The position numbers and the translations under genes were made by a program. Shown here in pieces: positions 46,101-56,600 of a stretch of DNA of 64,000 nucleotides; within the stretch, counting starts at the first letter, position 1, and every line of letters starts with the position of its first letter. This DNA is from Paenibacillus sp. DMB20. Its GTDB lineage: Bacteria; Bacillota; Bacilli; Paenibacillales; Paenibacillaceae. The stretch spans positions 62,001 through 126,000 of the forward strand of contig NZ_LAZU01000028.1 of assembly GCF_000987955.1 (NCBI RefSeq). The letters run 5' to 3'. The notes under the pieces are model-generated. The model had not been told where the DNA came from, did no database searches, and saw only the letters and a list, made by a program, of their open reading frames with translations.

Positions 46101-47847
46101 TTGAAGACATGGAAGATTTATTATCCGTTTGTTAAACCCTATTTAAAATGGATTATATTAACCCTGATCATCGGGATGATCAAGTTCTCCATTCCGCTCC
46201 TTCTGCCGATGATCATGAAATACGTCGTCGACGGGCTGCTTATCAATCCCGATCTTGGCGTGGAGCAAAAGATCGAACAGCTGATGCTGATCCTTCTCGG
46301 GACATTGGCGCTGTTTATCGTCGTCAGGGGACCGGTGGAATATTTACGGCAGTATTTCGCGCAATTTATCACAAGCCGCATATTATTCGATATGCGTAAC
46401 CGGCTGTATGCCCATCTTCAGCGTTTGTCGCTCCGGTACTATCAGAACACGAAGGTGGGGGAAGCGATTTCCCGCTTTATTAACGATGTCGAACAATCCA
46501 AGAACCTGGTAGAAGTCGGCATGATGAATATATGGCTTGATATTTTCACCTTAACGTTTGTACTGATCGTCATGTTTGTTATGAACCCGGTATTGACCCT
46601 GGTGTCCATTTCGGTGCTGCCTTTGTATGCGATTGCGGTCAACCTGCTTTATAAGCGGCTTAAGAAGCTGACAAAAGACAGATCGCAGGCTTTGGCGGGA
46701 ATTCAGGCCTATCTCCATGAGCGGATCCAGGGCATTTCGGTCATCCGCAGCTTTACGCTGGAACGCTATGACCAAAAGAAATTCGAAGCGATTAACGGCA
46801 ATTTCCTTAAAAAGGCGATGGCACAGACCCGCTGGAATGCCTTGACGTTTTCGATCATTAACACGTTGACCGATATTGCCCCCATTCTTGTCATCGGCTA
46901 TGGCGGTTACCGGGTCATCCAAGGCGATTTAACCTTGGGGACTTTTGTTGCCTTTTTCGGTTATTTGGACAGGCTGTATGCCCCCCTCCGGAGACTGATC
47001 AATTCCTCAACCGTCTTGACGCAGGCTACGGCCTCGCTGGAGCGCGTGAAGGAACTGATGGACGAGCCTTACGATATTGTGGATGCGCCCGATGCCAGGA
47101 AGCTGCCGTCCGCCGGCCGGATCGAGTTCGATCGCGTATGGTTTCAATACAACGATGATGCGGGCTGGGTACTAAAGGATATTAACCTGACGATCGAGCA
47201 GGGCCAGACGGTTGCTTTTGTCGGCATGAGCGGGGGCGGAAAATCCTCGTTGATCGGCTTGATCCCGCGTTTTTTACGATGTGCAGAAGGGCCGGGTGAA
47301 AATCAGCGGTTTGGACGTCCGCGGCGTGACGCTCGACAGCCTGCGCGGTTCGATCGGCATGGTGCTGCAGGACAATTTCCTGTTCAGCGGGTCCGTCCGT
47401 GAGAATATCCTGTTCGGAAACCCGGAAGCCTCGGAGGAACAAATCATTAGCGCCGCAAAATCGGCCAATGCCCATGACTTTATCATGAATTTGCCGCAGG
47501 GCTATGACACGGAAGTGGGGGAACGCGGCGTTAAGCTGTCCGGAGGTCAAAAGCAGCGTCTTGCCATCGCCAGGGTATTCTTGAAAGACCCCGAAATCCT
47601 TGTTCTGGATGAAGCGACATCCGCGCTTGACCTGGAATCCGAGCATCTCATCCAGCAGGCGCTGCAATCCCTGTCGAGCAACCGCACAACCCTGATCGTT
47701 GCCCATCGCTTGTCCACGATCACCCATGCCGATCAAATCGTCGTGCTGGAGAACGGGCAGATTACGGAGCAGGGGACGCACAACGAATTAATGGAGTTGA
47801 ACGGAAGTTACGCCCGTCTATATAACGTTCAGCATTTGGAGTCCTAG
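46101..47847 (+). pseudogene. ABC transporter ATP-binding/permease (exporter), frameshifted in this sequence
   Basis: Six-helix ABC exporter domain (KTWKIYYPFVKPYLKWIIL) and ATPase domain. A T6 run at 47270-47275 breaks the frame just after Walker A (GMSGGGKSSLIG); with five T it reads [18 protein letters not shown] and gives 581 aa. Signature LSGGQKQR and Walker [13 protein letters not shown] are complete, so it would be a homodimeric lipid or drug exporter. TTG start 46101, 12 bases after GAAAGGGG. Confidence 0.9.
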
Positions 47848-47852
47848 AATAC

Positions 47853-47899
47853 AAAAAAGGCTTTCCCGCCGGCAGTTCATGCCGCGGGAAAGCCTTTTT
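47853..47899. terminator. Bidirectional terminator between ABC exporter and DUF441 gene
   Basis: AAAAAAGGCTTTCCCGC pairs with GCGGGAAAGCCTTTTT. It ends converging genes. Confidence 0.92.
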
Positions 47900-47916
47900 C
47901 AATATATATCGCGCAA

Positions 47917-48360
47917 TTAAGACTTGCCGATCAGCAGCGACAGAATTCCCGCCGCGATCAGGGGACCTACGGGTACGCCGCGGAAGAGGGCGACGCCAAG
48001 GACCGTTCCGACCAGGAGCCCGGCCACGATGGTGGGGTTGGTTCCCATCAGGACGGCCCCGCGGCCGCCGAGATAGGCGACCAGCATTCCCACGCCGATC
48101 GCAAGGAGAGACTTCCAGTTAAGAAAAGACTCCCCGATGAGCTGCAGGCTCATTTTTCCGCTGGCGATCGGCGACATCACGCCAATCGTCAAGATGATGA
48201 TGCCAATGGTCAGTCCGTACTTTTCCAACCAAGGAAAAACCTGCTGCAACCCGGTTACGCGGATCAGCAGCAGAACGATCATCGCAATGGTCACTGGGGA
48301 ATTGCTGCTGATGATGCCAAGTGCGGCCAAGGCAAGCAAAATGAGCGAGGTGACATCCAT
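47917..48360 (-). CDS. DUF441 (UPF0756) membrane protein
   Basis: About 147 aa, four hydrophobic segments, typical [20 protein letters not shown] start and [16 protein letters not shown] end. I placed the start at ATG 48360 (12 bases after AAAGGAG); a TTG at 48372 is possible. Function unknown. Minus strand, together with ypdA. Confidence 0.88.
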   Translation of the reverse strand: MDVTSLILLALAALGIISSNSPVTIAMIVLLLIRVTGLQQVFPWLEKYGLTIGIIILTIGVMSPIASGKMSLQLIGESFLNWKSLLAIGVGMLVAYLGGRGAVLMGTNPTIVAGLLVGTVLGVALFRGVPVGPLIAAGILSLLIGKS

Positions 48361-48408
48361 CTTGTACGCCAACTCCTTTACTGAACTGATGACGTGCTTC
48401 GTTAGGTT

Positions 48409-49386
48409 TTATGGACGGGCGGCAATATGCTCCGCGATCAAGCCTCCGTGAAGACGGCCCGTTTCGATAAATACCTCGTTGGCATTCCGTCCGGAAGCGA
48501 TAACGCCTGCGACATAAAGGCCGGGAATCGTCGTCTCCATGGTTTCGGGATTATAACGAGGTTTTTCCATCTCCTCGTCAAGTTCCACGCCGGAAGAGGA
48601 CAGCAGTTTGCGGTCCGGCCGGAAGCCGGTCATCGCGAGAACAAAATCATTGTCAACGATCTGCCCGGAGCCGTCTTTCGCGGTGATCGTTATCGAGTTT
48701 TCTCGGATTTCGGTAACTTGAGACTCCGTATAAAGCCGGATTCGGCCTTTACCTACCATGCTTTCAAACAGGGGTCTGACCCATGGCTTGATGTTTTCCG
48801 ATACTTCCTTGCCGCGATAAATAACAGACACTTCCGCGCCGACGCGGATTAATTCCATGGCTGCGTCGACCGCCGAATTGCTGCCGCCGATAATGGCGGT
48901 TTTCATTCCGGCATAAGGGTGGGCTTCCCTGAAGTAATGAGTTACTTTATCCAGGTCCTCGCCCGGAATTCCGATATAATTCGGATGGTCGAAGTAACCG
49001 GTCGAGATGACAACGTTCTTGGCAGCCCTGAAGCTTTCGACGCCGCCGCGTTTGCGGGTGTCCACCCTGAATGAACCGTCGTCCTGCTTCCGGATGGAGA
49101 TGGCCTCCTCGTATGCGGATATTTGAAGTTTATAATGCTCCGCTACCCGGCGGTAATAAGCAAGCGCCTCGTCCCGATACGGCTTGTCGTTCGATATGGC
49201 AAACGGCACGCCGCCGATTTCCAGCATTTCCGCAGTACTGAAAAATTGCATGCGGGTCGGATACAAGTAGATGGAATGCACGACATTGTGTTTATCGATA
49301 AGTTCTGTGGACAGGCCGCGTTTACCGCATTCGATGGCTGCCGATAATCCGCAGGGGCCTGCACCGATGATCAATACGTCCAGCAT
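48409..49386 (-). CDS. ypdA: YpdA bacillithiol disulfide reductase-like flavoprotein
   Basis: 325 aa. N-terminal FAD motif LIIGAGPCGLSAAIE with the Cys at residue 12, equivalent to the redox Cys of YpdA. NADPH-binding GGSNSAVDAAMEL is mid-protein. It recycles oxidised bacillithiol with bacilliredoxins, implying the host makes bacillithiol. The start is ATG 49386 behind AAGGAGG. Confidence 0.9.
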   Translation of the reverse strand: MLDVLIIGAGPCGLSAAIECGKRGLSTELIDKHNVVHSIYLYPTRMQFFSTAEMLEIGGVPFAISNDKPYRDEALAYYRRVAEHYKLQISAYEEAISIRKQDDGSFRVDTRKRGGVESFRAAKNVVISTGYFDHPNYIGIPGEDLDKVTHYFREAHPYAGMKTAIIGGSNSAVDAAMELIRVGAEVSVIYRGKEVSENIKPWVRPLFESMVGKGRIRLYTESQVTEIRENSITITAKDGSGQIVDNDFVLAMTGFRPDRKLLSSSGVELDEEMEKPRYNPETMETTIPGLYVAGVIASGRNANEVFIETGRLHGGLIAEHIAARP

Positions 49387-49511
49387 GGTGAACCTCCTTA
49401 TGTAGTTAGCGTAACGAGTAATCAGCAATATTAATCCTACCGCAATTGTCGAGATAAATCCATAATCACTGCCAATTGCCGTAAAATCGGAAGCGTAAAA
49501 AAAGAGAAATA

Positions 49512-49544
49512 TTGACAGCCGAAATGAATTAGATTAACATCTAA
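49512..49544 (+). promoter_or_regulatory. Promoter and operator of arsR-like gene
   Basis: TTGACA (49512-49517), 17-base spacer, TAACAT (49535-49540). TTAGAT-TAAC-ATCTAA (49529-49544) is an inverted repeat over the -10, fitting autorepression. Confidence 0.65.
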
Positions 49545-49590
49545 TTAGATAATTATTAAATTAAAAAAAATGTCAAAGGCGGGATGCAAA

Positions 49591-50187
49591 ATGCAGCTCG
49601 ATAAAATCGTGAACGTGCATAAACTGCTCGGCGATCCAAACAGAATGCGAATCTTGATGCTGCTTGGCATGGGCGAACTAAACGGCCAATCGCTCGCCGA
49701 TAAGTTGAGCTTATCCCAGCCGACGGTTACGCATCATGCTTCCAAACTTCGCGAAGCGAATATGATCCGGGAGCGGAGGGAGAAGAACATCATATTCTTT
49801 TCCCTGAATCCGGAATTTATACGGCAGGTGCACGAAGCTTCATTGGCCTTTATTTTCGGAAAGGAAGGAGGTGAGAGAACGATGGCCGCAGACCATGCAA
49901 CGGTTCGGGAATCCGTGCTTAAAAACTTTTTTACCAAAGACGGAAGGCTGCGCCAAATTCCGGCCCAGTATAAAAAGAAATTAATCGTTTTCGAGTTCCT
50001 CGCCGAGAAGCTGGAACCCGGGCGCCAATACGGCGAAAAGGAAATCAACGAATTCATTAAACGGTATCATGAGGATTTTGCGACAATCCGGAGGGAATTC
50101 ATCATGCATCATTTTATGTACCGCGAGCAAGGCATTTATGTTCTGAATCCGCGGGAAATGTGGAGCAGGTGGGAAGAGGCCAAATAA
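49591..50187 (+). CDS. ArsR-type regulator with DUF2087 domain
   Basis: 198 aa. N-terminal winged helix (LLGDPNRMRILMLL, LSLSQPTVTHHASKLREA) with no obvious metal-binding cysteine motif, then DUF2087 (RQIPAQYKKKLIVFEFLAEK, YHEDFATIRREFI). ATG 49591 follows AGGCGGG; ATG 49570 is an alternative that adds 7 residues. The inverted repeat over its promoter suggests autoregulation. Signal unknown. Confidence 0.85.
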   Translation: MQLDKIVNVHKLLGDPNRMRILMLLGMGELNGQSLADKLSLSQPTVTHHASKLREANMIRERREKNIIFFSLNPEFIRQVHEASLAFIFGKEGGERTMAADHATVRESVLKNFFTKDGRLRQIPAQYKKKLIVFEFLAEKLEPGRQYGEKEINEFIKRYHEDFATIRREFIMHHFMYREQGIYVLNPREMWSRWEEAK

Positions 50188-50236
50188 GTGCCGGCATTAA
50201 GGAATGAGCAAGGAATTTCTATTGAAACAAGAGCCG

Positions 50237-50282
50237 AAAAAAGCCTTCTGCTCGGGAAAAAAGTCCAAGCGGAAGGCTTTTG
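50237..50282. terminator. Bidirectional terminator after arsR-like gene
   Basis: AAAAAAGCCTTC pairs with GAAGGCTTTT across a ~20-base loop region. Confidence 0.75.
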
Positions 50283-50300
50283 CCATAACTTATAAAGGGA

Positions 50301-51153
50301 TCATTTCGCCGGATCGATATCGATGTTGCCCGAGTGGGTATCCACTTTAATGGTATGTTTGCTCTCTTTTGGCGATTTCGGAGTAGTAATGTCGCCGGAA
50401 AGCGTAGTCGCTTCATAAAAACCGTCAAAGCCCGGGTCCGGAATGATATCAACGTCGCCCGACAGGGTCTTGACGTCAATTGAAGACACGCCTTTTAATG
50501 TCAGCTCGACAGATCCGGAATGGCTTTCCAAACGGCTTTCCCCTTCCAGCTGCTTCAAATCGATGCCGCCGGAGAGGGTCTTCGCCTTGACTCCTGCCGT
50601 GATGCCGGCTCCCGATATATCCCCTGAATGATTGTTTAATATAAGTTCATCGGCGGTGATATCATTCAGCTTGATGTGGCCCGACAATGAGCTTATTTTC
50701 ATTTTCTTAGCCGTGCCGCTGCTAACTTCAAGGTCCGAGGAATACGAGGAAAGGCTAAGTTCATCAAGCCGCGTGCCCTTAGGGAGAACAACTTGGATTT
50801 TTCCTCGCGCCGATTGCAGGTTTACGCTGAATACTCGAAAGGTTTCGGGCGGGGTCAAGTCCATTTTAAATTCGGAGCCTTCGGGTTTCAGCTGTTTCAG
50901 CCGGTCAATAACCTCCTGGTGTACGTTCCCTTGGAAATCGATATAACCTTCGCTTCCCTTACCGGGCTCAAACGAAACCTCAATGTCCACATTTCCTTCA
51001 ATCGCGAGTTTTTTTGAGATCCTGGGCCGTAACTGTCCATTTCTGCTGGTGCGCCGGGTAATCCGCTTCGAATTTGAACTTGTTGTAAGCCATGCCGATG
51101 GCCCCGATCAAAATAAGAGCGAAGGCGATTCCTATAATAAATTTATGCTTCAT
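50301..51153 (-). pseudogene. DUF4097 (LiaG-like) membrane-anchored protein, frameshifted in this sequence
   Basis: N-terminal transmembrane helix (FIIGIAFALILIGAIGM), then the repetitive beta-helix DUF4097 region (SLSGHIKLNDITADELILNNHS and similar rungs). A T7 run at 51009-51015 breaks it; with six it reads AQDLKKLAIEGNVDIEV and gives 283 aa. The start is ATG 51153, overlapping the upstream DUF1700 stop by 4 bases. Last gene of the padR operon. Confidence 0.85.
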
Positions 51154-51702
51154 CGAGCCGATCTTCCTTTCATCATACGTATATTCCATCCGGCGTAGCC
51201 TTTGGTCATCACCCACAACCCTATAAAGATCCAACGGGAAAGGTAAGCAAGCAGGATGCCGACGCCAACGAGAGATATGGACATGAACAGCTTAGCCGGG
51301 GAAAAGTTGCCGTTAAGCAAATAGTCAATTAGCAGGAGTACAGGGCTTGCAATGCCTCCCGCGCTCGCAGCAGCGAACCCGATGCCGCAGCTCCAGAAAG
51401 CGGCCAGCAAAGGGACGGCGATAAGCCCGGTAAAAAAAAAGACCGATCAAGATAAATATGCGGCCTATAATCGACGGATTGGAGGGAAGATACACCGGCA
51501 TATCCGTAAAACGGTCTCCAAGCGCTTCGCGGGCCACTTCAAAAGGGTCCCCGAGTTCACGGGCAATTTCTTCTTCGGAACGCCCGTTTTGCAGGCCAAA
51601 GTCAAAGTGGGCTTCCACATCGCCGATCAGCTCCCGGCGTTCTTCCGGATGGAGGGGAGCCAGCCGTGTTTCCAGTATGGATAAGAATTGTTTTTTATTC
51701 AT
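51150..51702 (-). pseudogene. DUF1700 (HAAS-type) membrane protein, frameshifted in this sequence
   Basis: N-terminal HAAS domain (MNKKQFLSILETRLAPLHPEE, GDVEAHFDFGLQNGRSEEEI), then three to four membrane helices. The A9 run at 51432-51440 shifts the frame; with eight the helix reads GLFFTGLIAVPLLAAFW and the protein is 183 aa. The padR-DUF1700-DUF4097 order is a common membrane-stress cassette. Overlaps padR by 8 bases. Confidence 0.86.
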
Positions 51703-52024
51703 CCTCGTTTCCTTCCTCTATCAGATTAGTCACGTTTTGAACAAACGATTTCCATTCCTTGATCATGGCTTCCATGTAAGCTTTGCCGCTCTCCGTCAAC
51801 TTATAGTATTTACGGGGCGGGCCTTCTGACGATTCCTGAAGATACGTGCTGCAGTATCCTTCGTTGACCAGCCGCCTCAAAAGAGGGTAAAGCGCGCCCT
51901 CGGCGACCTCGATATGGCGCGATACAGACTGGGCCAACTCATATCCGTACTGGTCCTTGCGCTGAATGAGAACCAAGACGCACAGCTCAAGCACCCCTTT
52001 TTTGAATTGAACACTAACATCCAA
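51695..52024 (-). CDS. PadR family transcriptional regulator
   Basis: 109 aa. VSVQFKKGVLELCVLVLIQ start, winged helix EVAEGALYPLLRRLVNEGY, and a C-terminal helix. TTG 52024 is 7 bases after GGAGG; an upstream ATG at 52081 would add 19 unrelated residues. Direct repeats upstream suggest autoregulation. It heads the operon with DUF1700 and DUF4097. Confidence 0.88.
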   Translation of the reverse strand: MDVSVQFKKGVLELCVLVLIQRKDQYGYELAQSVSRHIEVAEGALYPLLRRLVNEGYCSTYLQESSEGPPRKYYKLTESGKAYMEAMIKEWKSFVQNVTNLIEEGNEDE

Positions 52025-52406
52025 AGCGTTTCCTCCAATCGTGCATGAATTCATAAAGAACAGGTACTGAATATTAAACATTAGCTATATAGAGAATAAC
52101 ATCAGGTACTGATTAATGCAATATACTGACACCTAAATTCCCCAACATTTTTATCAAAAAACGTGTTCTTGCAGGAAAACGTTTGGCATACTATATATTC
52201 GGACGGAATGAAAGGGAAGCGGTTTGAAGGGTCAATATATGGAATAAACGGGGATCTTCGGGATTGCCGCTTGTCTGAATCAAGCTTTGAAAAAGCCGAT
52301 GCGGCGAGGTTTTGGGCGTTTTAATCTGCAAAAGAGGGGTTAATAGGAAATACGGGCATTAGGAAAATTTTCCTTTCCCTAACTTGTCATGTAAGGAGTG
52401 AACGGC
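52025..52406. promoter_or_regulatory. padR upstream region with direct repeats
   Basis: CAGGTACTGA occurs at 52061-52070 and again at 52103-52112, 42 bases apart, flanking a TATATA region, which suggests a PadR operator. The remainder to 52406 is AT-rich with no further gene. Confidence 0.5.
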
Positions 52407-52544
52407 ATGTCCATCGATCGATTTATATTAAGAAAACTGGACAGCTCCCCCAAGCTGCACACTCGCCTGAATCTGGTTAAGCTGTTCCAAATTCGCATCC
52501 GCAAGGCCCAGACGGCGGAAGAGCGCCATTTTCGCTGCCGATAA
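52407..52544 (+). CDS. Small basic protein, 45 aa, unknown
   Basis: ATG 52407 lies 8 bases after AAGGAG. It begins MSIDRFILRKLDSSPKLHTR and ends RHFRCR, with a high Arg/Lys content. Not recognised. It ends 26 bases before the convergent minus-strand gene. The strong ribosome site is the main support. Confidence 0.5.
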   Translation: MSIDRFILRKLDSSPKLHTRLNLVKLFQIRIRKAQTAEERHFRCR

Positions 52545-52550
52545 AATTCA

Positions 52551-52586
52551 AAAAAAGGGCTATCCCTTTTTTAGAAAAGGGATAGC
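52551..52586 (-). terminator. Terminator after small minus-strand gene
   Basis: Minus strand GCTATCCCTTTT pairs with AAAAGGGATAGC, followed by CCTTTTTT. The T-run side shows it serves the minus-strand gene and overlaps its repaired stop. Confidence 0.85.
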
Positions 52587-52812
52587 GCAAGAGAGTCGTT
52601 TTCACTTTTGCTGTGAAGAATTGCCTCGGATCCTTCGATTTCAATGCTGATGAGGGAGTTGAGGCATTTTTTTGAGCGCTTTTTTTACCGTTCTGTATTT
52701 TATGGTCAAGCGCGCTGGTCAATAGCTTAAGTACCTTCTGTACCGGCTGTTTGTTCTCCGTTGTAAAGTAGACGGGAACCGGTTTGTTTTGAAACATAAT
52801 GAGCGTTTTCAT
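52571..52812 (-). pseudogene. Small protein of ~79 aa, broken by two homopolymer runs
   Basis: The start is ATG 52812 behind GAGGTGATAGG; it begins MKTLIMFQNKPVPVYFTTE. As given, the frame runs through the terminator to 52477. Removing one base from each of the T7 runs at 52680-52686 and 52667-52673 gives a frame reading NGKKALKKCLNSLISIEIEG and ending LALSLF at 52571, exactly at the terminator hairpin. Function unknown. Confidence 0.6.
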
Positions 52813-53114
52813 CCTATCACCTCACGAAAAGTTATTTCATGATATTTGCATTATAAACGGCCAATCTTAAAATAACCTTAAATTCTGAAAACAAATCAAA
52901 AACGCCTTTCATGAGAGTGACATTTCTGTGAACTCTCTTTTTTGCTTATAAAATAGGCTGCATTAAGCAAATTACGTATACGTAAACATTCAAATTTTGG
53001 TCCATTTCCCTGTTTCATTCTAAAAATCGGTTCTTTTGAACCATGCTATCCGCAGTCAAAATAGGAAATAGGAAATATGACACAAATTGACAGGATCGAC
53101 CGTGTGATGATACA

Positions 53115-53130
53115 GTTACAATACTGTAAC
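53115..53130 (+). promoter_or_regulatory. Inverted repeat upstream of the T7SS operon
   Basis: GTTACA-ATAC-TGTAAC, perfect 6-base arms, 36 bases upstream of the promoter -35. Likely operator or activator site; regulator not identified. Confidence 0.55.
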
Positions 53131-53166
53131 CTATTTTTTAACCCCTTTGATATAGGGATTGGCCCT

Positions 53167-53196
53167 TTTACAGGGAATACACTATTACGATATATA
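53167..53196 (+). promoter_or_regulatory. Probable promoter of the T7SS operon
   Basis: TTTACA (53167-53172), 18-base spacer, TATATA (53191-53196), 20 bases before the esaB start. Confidence 0.5.
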
Positions 53197-53215
53197 GAAG
53201 GGCAGGAAAATTCAG

Positions 53216-53527
53216 ATGATTCTCACCGTGATTAGCGGGCGCAACGAAGAAGACTGGTTTGACATCGACGTTCCGGATGAATGCTCCGTCACCCGGTTGA
53301 ACGAATTGCTCGGACTCCGGCTTTTTCATGAACCTTCGAGTCCCGGCATTCAATATATATTGGAAGCGAAATTTCCGGAAGGCCTTTGGTTTACCGTGGA
53401 AGAAGTTCCCACGATCGTGGAGGCGGGACTCAGGGAAGGTGCATACATTCGCCTTCAACGGGCCTTCTCTACGACCGATGAGGAAGCGCCCGTGTACGGA
53501 AGAAGATCGCTGTTTCAAGAAACATGA
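53216..53527 (+). CDS. esaB: EsaB/YukD-like ubiquitin-fold protein of the type VII secretion system
   Basis: 103 aa, longer than the usual ~80. Starts MILTVISGRNEEDWFDIDVP, followed by a beta-grasp pattern with EGLWFTVEEVPTIVEAGLREGAYIRL, as in YukD/EsaB. First gene of the locus. Known homologs are cytoplasmic and regulate or assist substrate secretion. AAGGGCAGG precedes the ATG. Confidence 0.82.
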   Translation: MILTVISGRNEEDWFDIDVPDECSVTRLNELLGLRLFHEPSSPGIQYILEAKFPEGLWFTVEEVPTIVEAGLREGAYIRLQRAFSTTDEEAPVYGRRSLFQET

Positions 53528-53618
53528 ATTGGGGTAAATAACCCTTTGATTTCTGCTAGAATCACATCATACATATTAAATTTCGACTGTTTCCGAGATT
53601 TTAAGGGGGAGGACCACG

Positions 53619-56600
53619 ATGAACGTCTTGTACCAGCGTTCGCCAAGAATCAAGCCTGCGCTTCATATGGAAGAGATGGAGATATTAAGACCTCCTTCAG
53701 AGCCCAACAAGCCTTCATTTTCATTAATTTCGATTATCATTCCCGTTATTATGACCGCCGTTACGATCGGTTTCTACGTTTATTTGAATATGAGCGGAAA
53801 AATGGGCAGCAACAACTACTTTTTTTTTTGCTTTCTATATTTATGATGCTCACCTCATATACGCTTCCCTTTTTTTATGTATCTGGGTAACAAAAAAAAC
53901 ATACCAGCGGAAGTTGGCGGAACGGAACCTCATGTACCGTTCGCAGCTTAATCTGCATCGCGAGGAGCTGAAAGAACGGCAGAAGGACCAGGTGGAGCTG
54001 ATGTACGAAATCCACGGCGATCCGGATGTATGCTTTCAAGTCGCGAAAAACCGGAGCAGCAGCCTCTGGGAAAGATCGCCCGAGGACGACGACTTTTTGA
54101 AGGCCCGTATCGGAAAAGGGACGGTACCGTTCCATATACGGGTGCGCCCCCCGAGAGCTGACGGCTATGAGAAGGATCCCCTCATTCAAGCTGCCGAGGA
54201 TTTGGCTTCCGAATTTGAGACGGTCGAGGAAGCATCAATCACTTTGCCCCTGTTTGAATCCAAGGTGGTCGGAGTGGTTGGAGGACGCGAGAACGTGCTG
54301 AATGCGCTGCGTGTCATACTGGCTCAAACCACCGTTCGCCATTCGCCTGACGAGGTCAAGATCGCCGCTTTTTATGAGGAAAAGGAAGCTCATGAGTGGG
54401 ACTGGCTTCGCTGGTTTCCGCATTCCTGGGACGATGACCGTTCCATCAGATATCTGGCTGACCGGCGCAGCAGCGCCCATCAGCTGGCGGATGAGATTTT
54501 CATGCAGCTGTACCGCCGCAAAAGCAACCGATCGGAGTACGGCAGGAAGTCCGTCGAGATTCCGGCGTACGTCGTCATTCTTTCCGACAGCCATCTCATC
54601 GAAGAAGAGCCGCTGCTTCCGCTTCTTTTGGAGGACGGGGAAGCCGTTGACGCGGTGACCATTATTTTGTCGGACCGCAAGGAAAGCCTGCCCATGCATT
54701 GCCAGCTCATTGTCGAGGTCGAGCGGGCTGAGGGAGCTTATACCATCAAAAAGGCCGGAAATATAGGCCAGCAGTCATACGAATCGGACAGCATCAGCCG
54801 CGAACAGATGGAGGCTTTAGCGCGTTACATGGCTCCTATCCGCCTGAAGCGTTCCTCCGCTTCGGATATCCCGCCGGTTTTGACGTTGTTTGAAATGATG
54901 GAAATCGAGAAGATCATGGAGCTTGATGTCAAGAGGCGTTGGCAGCAAAACCGGTATCCGGATACGCTTCCCGTCCCGATGGGCGTCCGGGCCGGAAATA
55001 AAAAAAATCAATCTGAACCTGCATGATAAAATCGAGCGGGGCGGCCACGGGCCGCACGGATTGATCGCAGGAACGACGGGATCGGGGAAGAGCGAAGTGA
55101 TCCAATCGATCGTCGCGTCGCTTGCGGCCGAGTTCCATCCGCATGATCTTGCGTTCATGCTTATCGACTATAAGGGCGGGGGGATGTCCAATACGTTTCT
55201 TCATCTTCCCCATGTGGTCGGTACCATCACTAACCTGGACAACAATCTGATTGAACGCGCCAAAATATCGTTAAAAGCCGAGCTTGTCCGGCGGCAAAAA
55301 ATTCTAAACGACGCGGGTAATCTGCAGCACATTGACGAGTATTATAAACTGCTTCGCGGCAGGCATGGGGAACCGCTGCCGCACTTGGTCATCATTATCG
55401 ACGAATTCGCCCAGCTGAAAAAGGACCAGCCGGAGTTTATGGATGAGCTGATCAGCATAGCCGCCATCGGCCGAACGTTAGGAGTGCACCTGATCCTGGC
55501 CACCCAAAAGCCGGCCGGGGTCGTGGACGACAAGATTTGGAGCAACTCGCGGTTTAGAATCTGCCTCCGCGTTCAAAGCGAGGGAGACAGCCGCGACATG
55601 CTGAAAATACCGAATGCGGCCTGGATCAATAAGCCGGGCCGAGGGTATTTCCAGGTCGGAAGCGACGAGGTTTTTGAGGAGATGCAGTTTGCCTGGAGCG
55701 GCGCTCCTTATATCGAGAAGCAGGATTCGGAAGGCCTGATCAACATCAAGGAAGTCCGTTTGAACGGGAAAATGGAACCGATGCTGATGCCTTCTCATCC
55801 TTCGGGAGCACATCGGGAGGAAATGCCTAAACAGCTCCAAGTATTTATCGACCGTCTGGCGGATATCGCCCGGGAAGAAGGGATCGAGAGACTTCAAGGG
55901 CCTTGGCTGCCGCCTCTGCCGGAAGTCCTGGATCTGGATGAAATTCTGGCGGAGGAAACCGAAGGGTCGGCCGCGGTGTTCGGCGATGCCCCTTTAACCG
56001 CTTATGCCGGTATGTTGGATGATCTGCCGAACCAGTGCCAAAGACCTTTGAAGCTGAACTTGGAGCAGGGCCATTGGGCGGTTTACGGGATGCCGGGCCT
56101 GGGAAAAACGACTTTTATACAGACCATGCTTATGTCTTTGGCCGTAAGATACTCACCCGACCAATGGCATGGGTATCTGGTGGACATGGGCCGGATGATG
56201 CGCGACTTTTCCGGTCTTCCCCACATCGGAGGCGTGATGAATGCGGAAGAGGAGGATCGGATCAAACGATTGTTCCGATTCCTGACGAAAACCGCCGGTA
56301 TCCGCAAGGATATGATAGCGGACGCGGGGGTAAAAACCATCGCGGCCTATCGCCGCTCGATGTCGATCAACGTGCCGCAACTGGTCATCGTCATCGACGG
56401 TTACCTAAATTTCCGGAACTCGTATCCGGATGAAAACGATATGCTTGAATACCTGCTGCGCGAAGGCGGCAGTCTCGGCATCACCTTTGTCATCACCGCA
56501 AACCGGATATCCGATATGTTCGAAAAAGTCCGAAGCAATATATCCCATGCCGTTTCCTTTGAACTGGCGGACCCGGCCGATTACTATTACGCGGTCGGAC

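Larger units (their letters stand above)
52813..53215. other. Intergenic region upstream of the T7SS operon
   Basis: AT-rich, no gene. It contains the GTTACA-ATAC-TGTAAC dyad (53115-53130) and the T7SS promoter (53167-53196), listed separately. Confidence 0.6.
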
